A stretch of DNA of 64,000 bases from Streptomyces sp. HSG2 (GCF_016598575.1 NZ_CP066801.1:1546501-1610500); one strand, 5' to 3'. Positions 34,885-43,193 are shown, numbered from the stretch's first letter. A program made the numbers and translations. Notes: generated from the letters alone by a model not told the origin.

Positions 34885-36252
34885 GTGGACAACACCCATC
34901 CGCTCTGGCGTTCCGCGGCAATGCGTGACGCGCTCGCCCGCCCCGATGCCGGCGCGATCGTCCGGTTAGCCCGCCGCGCAGCCGACGTCACGCTCGCCGA
35001 ACTGGGCAAACAGGTCGGCTATACCGCCGCCTCCCTGTCCCGGATGGAACGCGGCAAACAGCCCATGCGCGATGTACTGCTGCTCCAGAAGCTCGCCGCC
35101 TGCCTCGACATCCCTCCACACCTGCTCGGTCTCGCGCCGCAACAGCAGCGAGCCGCCTCAGACCGAACCGGCACCACTAGGGTGGGCAGGCACACCCTGG
35201 TCGGCGAAGAGGGAGACGACGCGGTGCGACGCCGAAAGCTCCTGGCAGGACTGGCCGGAGCCACCACCAGCGCGGTCCTCGGACCGCCCGCCGCCGCCCA
35301 AGCCCCGGCACAGCCACGCCTGTCCGGCCTGGAAGACCTCCTGCTCCACCGGCAGCACGTCCATCTCATCCCGGACCCCACGCCGTCAGCCGTCACCGCA
35401 GCGGTCAGCGCCTCCCGAGCCGACTTCAGCGCCTGCCGATACGACACCCTCGCCCGCGCACTCCCGGCCCGGATCGCCCTCGCCCAAGCCCTCGGCGCCC
35501 ACGGGCCCTCGGAGCAGGCAGCGACCGCGGTCGCCGAGCTCTACACCACCGCAACCCGGCTGTGCATCAAGTTCGGCGAAGACGGCCTGGCCGCCGTCAC
35601 CGCCGACCGCGCCCTCACCGCGGCCCTCGGCGGCGCCGACGCACTCACCGTCGCCGAAGCCCACCGCATGGTCTCCTCCGCCTGGCGCCGCCAGGGCCAC
35701 CACGCACGCGCCACCGACGTCGCCATCACCGCCGCCCAGCAACTGACCGCCGACCGCACCACCGACATCACCGAACGGCTCTCCGTCCAGGGCAACCTGT
35801 ACGCCACCGCCGCCTACACCGCAGCGAAGCAAGGCGACCGGCACACCGCACACACCCTCATCGCCGATGCCAAAGCCACCGCCCGGCAACTCGGCCACGA
35901 CGCACTGCTACGCGGCACCATCTTCGGCCCCAGCCAGGTTCTCCTCCACCAGATCTCGATCAGCCACCTGCTCGGCGACGCCGGCCAAGCCATCGAGCAC
36001 GCACGCCGCATCGATCCCGCCGCCCTCCCCACCACCGAACGCCAGGCCCGCTACTGGATCGACGTCGCCCGCGCCTTCGACCAATGGGGCAAACCCGACC
36101 GCTGCTACCGGGCACTCCTGGCCGCCGAACAAGCAGCACCACAGGAGGTCCGCCGCGGCTCGGTCCAGACCATGGCCGCCAACCTGATGCGGCATGACCG
36201 CACCCTCCCTGGCGTACGGGCGTTCACTCACCGCGTCGGCGCCCTCGCGTAG
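34885..36252 (+). CDS. XRE-family regulator with C-terminal helical-repeat domain, TTA codon
   Basis: This 455-residue protein has an N-terminal XRE helix-turn-helix (about 20-85; LAELGKQVGYTAASLSRMER), a Tat-like or hydrophobic Ala-rich segment preceded by RRRK (about 116-140), and a C-terminal region of about 300 residues of TPR-like helices. The layout is common in Streptomyces accessory regions. GTG 34885 follows AGGAGG at 6 nt. Codon 28 (34966-34968) is TTA, the rare Leu codon read only by the bldA tRNA, so production should depend on developmental stage. It is divergent from the epimerase operon and probably regulates the cassette. Confidence 0.85.
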   Translation: MDNTHPLWRSAAMRDALARPDAGAIVRLARRAADVTLAELGKQVGYTAASLSRMERGKQPMRDVLLLQKLAACLDIPPHLLGLAPQQQRAASDRTGTTRVGRHTLVGEEGDDAVRRRKLLAGLAGATTSAVLGPPAAAQAPAQPRLSGLEDLLLHRQHVHLIPDPTPSAVTAAVSASRADFSACRYDTLARALPARIALAQALGAHGPSEQAATAVAELYTTATRLCIKFGEDGLAAVTADRALTAALGGADALTVAEAHRMVSSAWRRQGHHARATDVAITAAQQLTADRTTDITERLSVQGNLYATAAYTAAKQGDRHTAHTLIADAKATARQLGHDALLRGTIFGPSQVLLHQISISHLLGDAGQAIEHARRIDPAALPTTERQARYWIDVARAFDQWGKPDRCYRALLAAEQAAPQEVRRGSVQTMAANLMRHDRTLPGVRAFTHRVGALA

Positions 36253-36317
36253 CCAGCCTCCGCGACGACCAGCACACGCCGTCCTCCACGAGGTGCGCCT
36301 GTGTGCAGTCGCGGCCG

Positions 36318-36755
36318 TCAGACCCCGGCGGGTGCCCGGTCGGCCGTGCGGTCGTGTGCAGTGGCCTGTGCGGGCAGTGCAGCGGCCGTGCGTCGTGCGA
36401 GCTCGGCGCGGAACTCCGGGAGCCACTTCCGTGCGGTGCTGGGGTCGCGCTCCTCGCCGGCAAGCTCCGCGTCAGTGGGCTCTACGCCATCGGTGGCAAC
36501 CTTGTGCATGTAGAGCTCCCATCCGCGCATCTTGGCGGGGCTGGTCCACCGCGGCGGCTCGTACGGAGCCGGGTCGGTAAGCGCGTCCATGAGTTCGTCC
36601 CGGGCCTGCTGGAGTGCGACCGTGGCGGCCCGGCGGATCTCCTCGGCCTCCCTGGCTGCCGCGCTGATACGCGCGGCCTCGTCCTGGGCCTGACGCGCGG
36701 CGTCCCGCGCCGCCCTCGTCGGCCCTGTTCTCCCGAAGCTACGGCGAAGCGACAA
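36318..36755 (-). pseudogene. 5'-truncated hypothetical gene cut by the mini-element
   Basis: The frame from 36720 to 36318 encodes an Ala/Arg-rich coiled coil (ARDAARQAQDEAARISAAAR) and a C-terminal segment AELAGEERDPSTARKWLPEF. Upstream of 36720 the frame enters the terminal repeat of the mini-element and reads MSLRRSFGRTGP from a TTG at 36755, which is transposon sequence, so the true N-terminus has been lost. A 68-bp part of the same gene is found at 31451-31518. The family is unknown; proteins with this tail occur in Streptomyces mobile regions as far as I recall, but no function is known. Confidence 0.6.
36406..36473. repeat. 68-bp direct repeat, right copy
   Basis: This block is the same as 31451-31518 with one mismatch and in the same orientation. 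It lies inside the truncated gene at 36318-36755. Confidence 0.9.
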
Positions 36756-37293
36756 GTAACTCCCTGTAATCAGCGTGACGCTGGGTCAGGGACAGCGGGG
36801 CGGGGTCCGGGACTTCGCCGACCTGGAGGGCGGCGAAGTCGGCGCGGGCCTGGGCGACGGCTTCGGGGTACGCCTCGCGCTCGGCGTGCTCGGCCAGCGC
36901 CCGGTAGATGCTCGCGACGGACGGGTTCTGTCCCTTGCGCTTGCCGCTGGGGATGATCAGGTCGGGCTGGATCTGCTCGACGGACTCGCCTCCCGCGCGG
37001 CGCCGCAGCACGGTGTGCAGCATGTCGTCGGTGATGACCGGCGGCCGGCCGCCGTGCTTGCCCTTGCGGGCCGCGGTGTCGAGACCCTCCAGCGTCGACT
37101 CGCGGATGTTCTCCCGCTCGGTCTCCGCCATCGCCGCGAAGAAGGCAAACAGCAGCTTCCCCGGCCCGGTCGGATCGTAGATGCCGGGCAGCGGTCCGGC
37201 GAGCATTTCCAGGACCAGGCCGTGGGCGGTGAGGTGGTCGGCGAGCGCGGTGAGTTCGGCGGCGTCGCGGCCGAGCCGCTTCATCTCGTACAC
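36739..37293 (-). pseudogene. Serine resolvase lacking its catalytic N-terminus, right copy
   Basis: From GTG 37293 this 184-codon frame covers the distal catalytic-domain helices (LGRDAAELTALADHL, FAFFAAMAETERENI) and the C-terminal DNA-binding helix-turn-helix (GKHGGRPPVITDDM, LIIPSGKRKGQNPSVASIYRAL). About 60-70 N-terminal residues with the active Ser are missing, so it cannot cut DNA, though it could still bind a res site. The last codons (YRELLVASP) lie in the terminal repeat. The left copy is shorter and disrupted. Confidence 0.85.
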
Positions 37294-37525
37294 GGTTGTT
37301 CCGCAGCCGCTCCTGGTCCTCCTCCAGCAGCGTCCAGACCTCGATCAGGTCCTCCGGCTCCCACTCCTGCCGCACCCCAGACTCCTTCCGGTCGTCATGA
37401 CCGGACCAACCTCGCCGAGCACGGCCCCCGATGAGCCCAGAAGATCAAAAACGCTGACAAGCACACCCCAGATCCGCTACAGAGAGCTACTTGTCACTTC
37501 GCCGCAGCTTCGGGAGAACAGGGCC
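36992..37525 (-). repeat. Right 534-bp inverted repeat of the island
   Basis: Inverted, near-identical partner of 30370-30903. The homology ends at 36992, within the resolvase fragment. Confidence 0.93.
37294..37375 (-). pseudogene. Tn3-type transposase TnpA, N-terminal fragment, right copy
   Basis: This is the same 27-codon fragment as at 30520-30601, in inverted orientation. Both copies have the same deletion end-point, so the deletion came before the duplication. Confidence 0.8.
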
Positions 37526-37530
37526 TCCTC
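37526..37530. repeat. 5-bp target duplication, right copy (TCCTC)
   Basis: TCCTC directly after the right terminal repeat, identical to 30365-30369. Confidence 0.85.
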
Positions 37531-37579
37531 GGCGCGCCCGAGCCCGCACTCCGGGCACCACGCGGCGACCCGTGCCGGG

Positions 37580-38692
37580 TCACAGTCGTCGCCGTGCCTT
37601 CCGCGCCCGTCGGACGACGGCGGCGGCGCCCAGCAGCGCCACGGTCGCGCCCGCCGCGCCCGCGGCCGTGGCGTCCTTCCGGCCCAGCCGCCGGCCCGCG
37701 ACGGTACGCCGTCCCGCCACCTCCTCCAGCAGTTCGGCCAGCACCTGCTCGTTGGTGTGGGAGGGTCGCCATCCGGCCTCGTGAAGGCGGCTTCCGCTCA
37801 CCACCCAGGGGTACATCGTGTAGGCGAGATCGCCGGCGGGGGACGGGGTCAGTCCGATCCGGTGCAACCGCGCCGCCGCGCCGAGGGCCACCGCGGAGGG
37901 CAGTTCCATCCGTCGGATGCCGGCGATCTCCTCGACCTCCTCCTGTTCCAGCCAGCCGTCGCAGCCGACGACCAGTTCGCCCTCCACCTTCTCCAGGGCG
38001 GCGTACTCCAGCGCGCCGCACAGGTCCTCGATGTGGCAGAACTGCCAGGCGGGACGCGACCCGGCGACGACGAGCAGCCTCGGCGACTCGAAGTACCTGG
38101 TCAGCGCGGTGTCGGTGCCTCCGACCAGGACGGCGGGTCGGACCACGGTCACGTTGAGTCCCGGGTGGGCGCGCGGAGCGCGACGGGCGAGCCTCTCGAT
38201 CTCCAGGAGGTCTCCGACCCCGGTGGCCTCGGCGGTGGCGCGCAGTTCGCTCTCCTCGGACAACGGCAGCTCGTTGTCCGGGAGGGCCCCGTAGACCATC
38301 GCGGAGGTGCAGAGCACGACACGGCGGACACCGGCCGCGGCAGCCGCCGTGAGCACGGTCTGCGTTCCCCGGACGTTGTACGCGGTCCTCGCCGCCGGAT
38401 CCGACTCCAGGTCGAGGTCGAGAGCGAGGTGGACGACGGCGTCCGCGCCCCGCAATCGGTCCGCGATCGCCGGGTCTCTGACGTCGAGGAGGTGCCACTC
38501 CGCCTCGGCGCACTCCCCACGGCGCTCGTCGATGGCGACGACCCGTCCGACCTCGTCGGACTCCACGAGCCGGGCGACGAGCGCGGCGCCGACGCCGCCG
38601 GCCGCGCCGGTGACGGCGACGGCGGGGCCGCGCGGCGCGGGACCGGTCGACGGGTTTCGCGCTGCGCGAACCTGCGGATCTGGGGAACTCAC
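37580..38692 (-). CDS. SDR family NAD(P)-dependent epimerase-like protein
   Basis: This 370-residue extended SDR has the nucleotide-binding motif GAAGGVG near residue 30 and a VVHLALDLD strand typical of epimerases. Around the position of the catalytic Tyr it shows SAMVYGALPDN, without an obvious YxxxK. The C-terminal 25 residues (AAGAAGATVALLGAAAVVRRARKARRR) form a hydrophobic helix with a basic end, a possible membrane tether, which is unusual for SDR proteins. GTG 38692 follows GGAG at 7 nt. It was probably transcribed into moaE before the island inserted 54 bp beyond its stop. The substrate is unknown. Confidence 0.82.
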   Translation of the reverse strand: MSSPDPQVRAARNPSTGPAPRGPAVAVTGAAGGVGAALVARLVESDEVGRVVAIDERRGECAEAEWHLLDVRDPAIADRLRGADAVVHLALDLDLESDPAARTAYNVRGTQTVLTAAAAAGVRRVVLCTSAMVYGALPDNELPLSEESELRATAEATGVGDLLEIERLARRAPRAHPGLNVTVVRPAVLVGGTDTALTRYFESPRLLVVAGSRPAWQFCHIEDLCGALEYAALEKVEGELVVGCDGWLEQEEVEEIAGIRRMELPSAVALGAAARLHRIGLTPSPAGDLAYTMYPWVVSGSRLHEAGWRPSHTNEQVLAELLEEVAGRRTVAGRRLGRKDATAAGAAGATVALLGAAAVVRRARKARRRL

Positions 38693-38883
38693 CGGGCGTC
38701 TCCAGCGGTTGTCTTGAGTACGGGCGCGAGCGACGCGTACGTATCAGGTGGCACCCATCCTGCCGCAGGCCGTCACGCGGGGAAGCACCGAGGCCCGAAC
38801 CGCCGGAGGTGTCTACGCTGGGTGGTGATGTCGGGCAGCCGCGCCGCCGGAACCGCCGGTGGCCTTACCAGCCGAGGAACCCC

Positions 38884-40329
38884 GTGAGTGACACCCCATT
38901 CGGATTCGGCCTTCCGTCGGAGGAGCCGGACGACGGCGACGAGGGCAAGAAGAGGGACCCGCGGAGCGGTGGTGGTCAGGGACCCGCCGACCCGTTCGGC
39001 TTCGGCCCCGGCGCCGGTGGCCCCGGGAGTCCGGGCTCGGACAACCCCTTCGCCGCCATGTTCGGATCCATGAACCCCAATGACCTGGGCGCCGCGTTCC
39101 AGCGGCTGGGTCAGATGCTCTCCTACGAGGGCGGCCCGGTGAACTGGGACATGGCCAAGCAGATCGCGCGCCAGACCGTCGCCCAGGGCGCTCCGGACGG
39201 CTCCAAGGACAGCAGCGTCGGCCAGGCCGAGCGCGACGCCGTCCACGAGGCGGTCCGGCTCGCCGACCACTGGCTCGACGACGTGACGGCGCTGCCGTCC
39301 GGCGCGGCAACGTCGGTGGCCTGGAGTCGCGCCGAGTGGGTGGAGGCCACGCTTCCGGCCTGGCGGGAGTTGGTCGACCCGGTGGCCGAGCGCGTGGGCT
39401 CCGCCATGGGCGAGGTCCTGCCGGAGGAAATGCAGGCCATGGCCGGCCCGCTGATCGGCATGATGCGGTCCATGGGCGGCGCCATGTTCGGCACGCAGAT
39501 CGGGCAGGCCGTGGGTGTGCTGGCCGGCGAGGTGGTCGGCTCGTCCGACATCGGCCTGCCCCTCGGTCCGGCGGGCCAGGCCGCGCTCCTTCCCGCCAAC
39601 GTCGACGCGTTCGGCAGGGACCTGGGGATCCGCCAGGACGAGGTGCGGCTCTACCTCGCGTTGCGGGAGGCCGCCCACCAGCGGCTGTTCGCGCACGTGC
39701 CGTGGCTGCGCTCGCACCTGTTCGGCGCGGTCGAGGGCTACGCGCGCGGCATCAAGGTCGACACGTCCAGGTTGGAGGACGTGGTCGGCCAGTTCGATCC
39801 GCAGAACCCGGAGCAGTTGCAGGAGGCTCTGCAGCAGGGCATGTTCCAGCCCGAGGACAGCCCCCAGCAGAAGGCCGCCCTGGCGCGGTTGGAGACGGCC
39901 TTGGCGCTGGTCGAGGGGTGGGTGGACGCGGTGGTGCACGCCGCGGCGAAGCCCCGTTTGTCGTCCGCCGACGCGCTCCGGGAGACGCTGCGGCGCCGAC
40001 GGGCGTCCGGCGGTCCGGCGGAGCAGACCTTCGCCACGTTGATCGGCCTCGAACTGCGGCCGCGAAGGCTGCGCGACGCCTCCCGGCTGTGGGCTTCCCT
40101 GACGGACGCGCGCGGCCTCGACGGGCGCGACGCCCTGTGGTCCCACCCCGACATGCTGCCGACCGCCACCGACCTGGACGACCCGGACGGTTTCGTCCAC
40201 CGAGAGCACATGGACTTCTCCGAACTGGACAAGATGCTCGGCGAGGCAGCGGGCGGCGACGGCGGCAAGAAGAACGGGCCGGGCACGAGCGAGGGCCCCG
40301 AGGACACGAGGGGCGACGAGGACGCGTGA
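38884..40329 (+). CDS. Zincin-like protein of the DUF2342 family
   Basis: This 481-residue protein resembles the actinobacterial DUF2342 family, often labelled zinc-dependent metalloprotease or F420-associated hydrolase. The diagnostic LREAAHQRLFAHVPWL lies near residue 265, and an N-terminal Gly/Pro-rich segment (about 1-60) is likely disordered. The HExxH of normal zincins appears only as REAAH, so metal binding and activity are uncertain. GTG 38884 follows GAGGA at 6 nt; upstream frame extension lacks this. The C-terminus is acidic. The stop overlaps the Nudix gene by 4 bp (GTGA), giving a coupled pair. Confidence 0.82.
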   Translation: MSDTPFGFGLPSEEPDDGDEGKKRDPRSGGGQGPADPFGFGPGAGGPGSPGSDNPFAAMFGSMNPNDLGAAFQRLGQMLSYEGGPVNWDMAKQIARQTVAQGAPDGSKDSSVGQAERDAVHEAVRLADHWLDDVTALPSGAATSVAWSRAEWVEATLPAWRELVDPVAERVGSAMGEVLPEEMQAMAGPLIGMMRSMGGAMFGTQIGQAVGVLAGEVVGSSDIGLPLGPAGQAALLPANVDAFGRDLGIRQDEVRLYLALREAAHQRLFAHVPWLRSHLFGAVEGYARGIKVDTSRLEDVVGQFDPQNPEQLQEALQQGMFQPEDSPQQKAALARLETALALVEGWVDAVVHAAAKPRLSSADALRETLRRRRASGGPAEQTFATLIGLELRPRRLRDASRLWASLTDARGLDGRDALWSHPDMLPTATDLDDPDGFVHREHMDFSELDKMLGEAAGGDGGKKNGPGTSEGPEDTRGDEDA

Positions 40330-40841
40330 GCCTGCACGAGGACGCGATCCTGGTCCTGAAGGGCCACCGGGGGCAGGAGGAACTCCGACAGGTGTACCTG
40401 GACCACCTGGCCGGCCATCCGGACGGAGTGTGGAAGACCTGCGCGGCCGGGCACGTGACGGCCAGTGCCCTGATCGTCGACCCGACGCGCGGGCGGGTGC
40501 TGCTCACCCTGCACCGAAAGCTGCGCCAGTGGTTGCAGACGGGCGGGCACTGCGAGCCCAAAGACTCCTCGCTGGCGGACTCCGCCCTCCGCGAGGGGAC
40601 GGAGGAGTCCGGGGTCGAGGGGTTGCGTCTGCTGCCGGGCGGGCCCGTGCGGCTCGATCGACACCTCACGCCGTGCGCCTGGCACCTGGACGTCCAGTAC
40701 GCGGCGATCGCCCCTCCCGAGGCCGTCGAGGTGATCAGCGACGAGTCCCTGGACCTGCGCTGGTTCGCCTACGACGAGGTCGGGAAGGTCGCGGACGGGT
40801 CGGTCGGGCGGCTTCTGCGGGCGACTCGCGCGCGCCTCTGA
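40326..40841 (+). CDS. Nudix hydrolase
   Basis: This 171-residue protein has a Nudix box around residues 76-101 (TGGHCEPKD, then ALREGTEESGV). The REGTEESGV half fits the consensus well; the first Glu of the G-x5-E part is not in the exact place, so the box is slightly degenerate. Nudix enzymes hydrolyse nucleoside diphosphates linked to another group; the substrate is unknown. GTG 40326 overlaps the upstream stop (GTGA), so translation follows that of the DUF2342 gene. A short space of about 180 bp then separates it from a convergent gene. Confidence 0.85.
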   Translation: MSLHEDAILVLKGHRGQEELRQVYLDHLAGHPDGVWKTCAAGHVTASALIVDPTRGRVLLTLHRKLRQWLQTGGHCEPKDSSLADSALREGTEESGVEGLRLLPGGPVRLDRHLTPCAWHLDVQYAAIAPPEAVEVISDESLDLRWFAYDEVGKVADGSVGRLLRATRARL

Positions 40842-41024
40842 GGGCGGGCCACCGGCCGGGGCGAGGAGGTGCGCCCGCCGGGGGCCGTCGTTCGACCGGC
40901 CTCGGTACCACCGCGCGCTTGCGGGCTCGCACCTCTCCCCCGGCAGCCGCGGCGGGCGACCGGGGCGCGGGGCGGCCCGGTCCGGCGGCACGCGAGGCAT
41001 CGGCCCCGGGCCTTGAGGACGATG

Positions 41025-41618
41025 TCATGGCGCCGGCGTACCCGCCACGGACGACGGGGTGTCGGCGGCCACCCCCTCCAGGTACCCGCGAGCCCGCTCG
41101 GTCCTCGGATACGCCTCCAGCAGTCGCCAGAACCGTGGCCCGTGGCCGGGGACGAGAAGGTGGGCCAGCTCGTGCAGCAGGACGTAGTCGACGACGTACT
41201 CGGGCATCCCCTGGAGCCGGTGCGAGAGTCGGATGCTGCCCTCGCTGGGCGTACACGAGCCCCAGCGGGTGTTCTGGTTCGTGACCCAGCGGACCGAGCG
41301 CGGACGGGCCCGCCCGCCGAAGTACTGGGCCGACAGCCGCTCGGCGCGCTCCGCCAGCTCGGCGTCGCCGATCACGCGTCTGCTCTCCTGGGCGGCGAGC
41401 TTGTCGAGCATGACGCCCACCCAGCGCCGCTCCTCCGCCTCCGACATCCGGGCGGGGATCAACACGACCGTGCGATCGCCTTCGCGGTACGCGGAGACCG
41501 TCCTGCGGCGACGGGGACTCCTGCGGATCTCGATGGCCTCTTCCGACGGGCCGCCTGGCGGCGGGCCGGCGGGCTGGCGGGAGGGCGTTCCGGCTCGGTG
41601 CAGTGGGTCGGCTGACAC
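41025..41618 (-). CDS. YgjP-like M48-type metallopeptidase
   Basis: This 197-residue protein has the zinc site HELAH at 149-153 and a third-ligand segment GHGPRFW at 158-164, plus RWGSCTPSEGSIRLS at 118-132, all typical of the YgjP (DUF45) family of soluble zinc peptidases. The substrate is unknown in most members. GTG 41618 is used, with only a weak ribosome binding site; the frame is open far upstream but that part lies antisense to the ThiF-like gene. It is divergent from the ThiF-like gene with a 354-bp spacer (41619-41972) where no further gene was seen. Confidence 0.82.
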   Translation of the reverse strand: MSADPLHRAGTPSRQPAGPPPGGPSEEAIEIRRSPRRRRTVSAYREGDRTVVLIPARMSEAEERRWVGVMLDKLAAQESRRVIGDAELAERAERLSAQYFGGRARPRSVRWVTNQNTRWGSCTPSEGSIRLSHRLQGMPEYVVDYVLLHELAHLLVPGHGPRFWRLLEAYPRTERARGYLEGVAADTPSSVAGTPAP

Positions 41619-41972
41619 GCCCCGACGGTACCCGCTGCGCGCGGGGAAGTCCCGGCTCCCGGGCACTCGGGTGCTCCGCCGCCACCAGGCGTCGGATTCC
41701 TCGGACCATCCCACCTTCGCGGCCGGACGGCGGGGCCGGCCGCGGACCCGGTCCGGTAAGGGCCCCGGGCCCGCCGCCGACTCCGGTCCAGTACTACCGT
41801 GCGACCAGTAGGAACGTCGACCTCCCCCTGTGGACGACCACCGACGCCGGATCACGTGGTCGGGCATGCTGGCAGCCGTCGCCCCGACGGTCCGACCGCC
41901 GGCGGCACACAACCGCCAGCGTTTCCGGCACCGTGGGTCGGCCCACGGGCCGGCGGGACACGGGGGTCCGCT

Positions 41973-43193
41973 ATGCATCCGATGATGAAGCCCGCGCTGC
42001 GGCGCGGCTGGCGCGATCGGCACACCGTGCAATTCGGCATGACGCCGGCGCACGCGCTGACGGTCAGCCCCGTGGACGGCGCGACCCACGGTTTCCTCGA
42101 TCTGCTCAACGGGACCAGGGGCGCCCCCCTGCTCCGGGAGGCGGGGCGCCGCATGGACCTCCCGGAAGGCCACGTCGACCGCCTCGTCGATCGGCTGACA
42201 CGCGTGGGTCTCCTGGACGACCCGCACGCGGGCGGGTCCGAGGCAGAGGGGCTGCGCGCCCGCCCGCGCGCGCTGGACCGGCTCCGGCCCGATCTGGCCT
42301 CGCTGACCCTGACGACCAGCGGACCCGGCGAGGCGATGCGCCTGCTGGCCGCCCGCCGGGCGCTCCGGGTACGCGTGTGGGGGGCGGGCCGGGTAGGCGC
42401 GATCCTCGCCTCCCTGCTCTCGGGGGCCGGGGTGGGCGAGGTCGAGGTGCGGGACAGTGGCCGCGTCGAGCCCTGGGACGTCGCGCCGGGCGGTCTGCCC
42501 CCCGAGGCCGTCGGCGACCGCCGGGAGGACGCGGCCCGGCGAGCGGTGCGCTCGGCCGCCCCGGACCGACCACCACGCAGGAGCAGGACGCGCGCCACCG
42601 AGGGCGACGGCGCGCCGGCCGTCTCTCTGGTGGTCCTCGCTCCCCGTGACGACGTCGCCGTGCACGCCCCCGTACCCGCCGACGCCGAAACCCTCATGAC
42701 GGCCGGCATCCCCCACCTCTACACGGGTGTGGCCGAGGGCACCGGCGTGGTCGGGCCGCTGGTGCTCCCCGGGGAGACGGGGTGCGCGGGCTGCCTCCAT
42801 CAGCACCGGACGGACCAGGATCCGGCGTGGCCTCGCCTGGTGGCCCAGTGGATCTCGGGGGCCGGTCAGCGCGTGGGACCGTGCGATCTGGCTCTGGCCA
42901 CGGCAGTCGCGGGGTCGGCGGCGGCGCACGCTCTCGGTTTCCTCGACGGTCGCACCCCCTCCGGCGTCGGCACCCGCTGGGAGGTGTCCCTGCCCGGCCT
43001 GGAGTGGCGCGCGCACCCGGTGCCGGCGCACCCCGCCTGCCCGTGCGGTGCGGTGGGGGGCCCGGCGGGAGAACCCGACTCCGTCGGGGCGGGCGGACGC
43101 GCGACAATGGCGGAACGACGGCCGTCCGCTGCGGCATCTCCTGGCGATGGCGGGGCCGCCCGGCCGACCGGCACCTGGAGGGCGCATGTCTGA
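41973..43193 (+). CDS. ThiF/E1-like protein, TOMM cyclodehydratase partner type
   Basis: This 406-residue protein has a winged-helix-like N-terminal part (about 15-90) and a ThiF/E1-like nucleotide-binding domain starting VRVWGAGRVGAILASLL near residue 130. Later come ETGCAGCLHQHR (Cys pair near 270) and CPCG (near 355), matching the zinc-binding CxxC/CxC pattern of E1-like proteins. The catalytic Arg/Asp set of a working adenylating enzyme is not obvious. This layout is known from the leader-binding partner of azoline (TOMM) cyclodehydratases, but no precursor peptide or YcaO gene is nearby. The stop overlaps the next gene by 8 bp. Confidence 0.75.
   Translation: MHPMMKPALRRGWRDRHTVQFGMTPAHALTVSPVDGATHGFLDLLNGTRGAPLLREAGRRMDLPEGHVDRLVDRLTRVGLLDDPHAGGSEAEGLRARPRALDRLRPDLASLTLTTSGPGEAMRLLAARRALRVRVWGAGRVGAILASLLSGAGVGEVEVRDSGRVEPWDVAPGGLPPEAVGDRREDAARRAVRSAAPDRPPRRSRTRATEGDGAPAVSLVVLAPRDDVAVHAPVPADAETLMTAGIPHLYTGVAEGTGVVGPLVLPGETGCAGCLHQHRTDQDPAWPRLVAQWISGAGQRVGPCDLALATAVAGSAAAHALGFLDGRTPSGVGTRWEVSLPGLEWRAHPVPAHPACPCGAVGGPAGEPDSVGAGGRATMAERRPSAAASPGDGGAARPTGTWRAHV

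Larger units (their letters stand above)
30370..37525. mobile_element. Non-autonomous composite Tn3-type island, 7156 bp
   Basis: The island runs from GGCCCTGTTCTCCCG at 30370 to its reverse complement ending at 37525 and is flanked by TCCTC on both sides. Its outer 534 bp (30370-30903 and 36992-37525) are inverted copies differing at only a few positions. Each copy carries the first 27 codons of a Tn3-type transposase and a resolvase fragment. Between them lie IS remnants, a five-gene cassette and a truncated gene. No complete transposase is present, so movement would need one supplied elsewhere. The perfect flanking duplication implies that the whole segment inserted as one unit and has not been rearranged at its ends since. 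Confidence 0.88.
36721..37525 (-). mobile_element. 805-bp Tn3-derived mini-element (complete copy)
   Basis: Terminal repeats at 36721-36768 and 37478-37525 match over 44 of 48 bases in inverted orientation, starting GGCCCTGTTCTCCCGAAGCT. Inside are the first 27 codons of a Tn3-type transposase and the C-terminal part of a resolvase, joined by a deletion that removed everything between. Bases outside the left end are TCGTC and outside the right end TCCTC, four of five alike. It interrupts the gene at 36318. This is the intact version of the truncated unit at 30370-30903, and the structure is that of a miniature, transposase-dependent Tn3 derivative. Confidence 0.82.
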
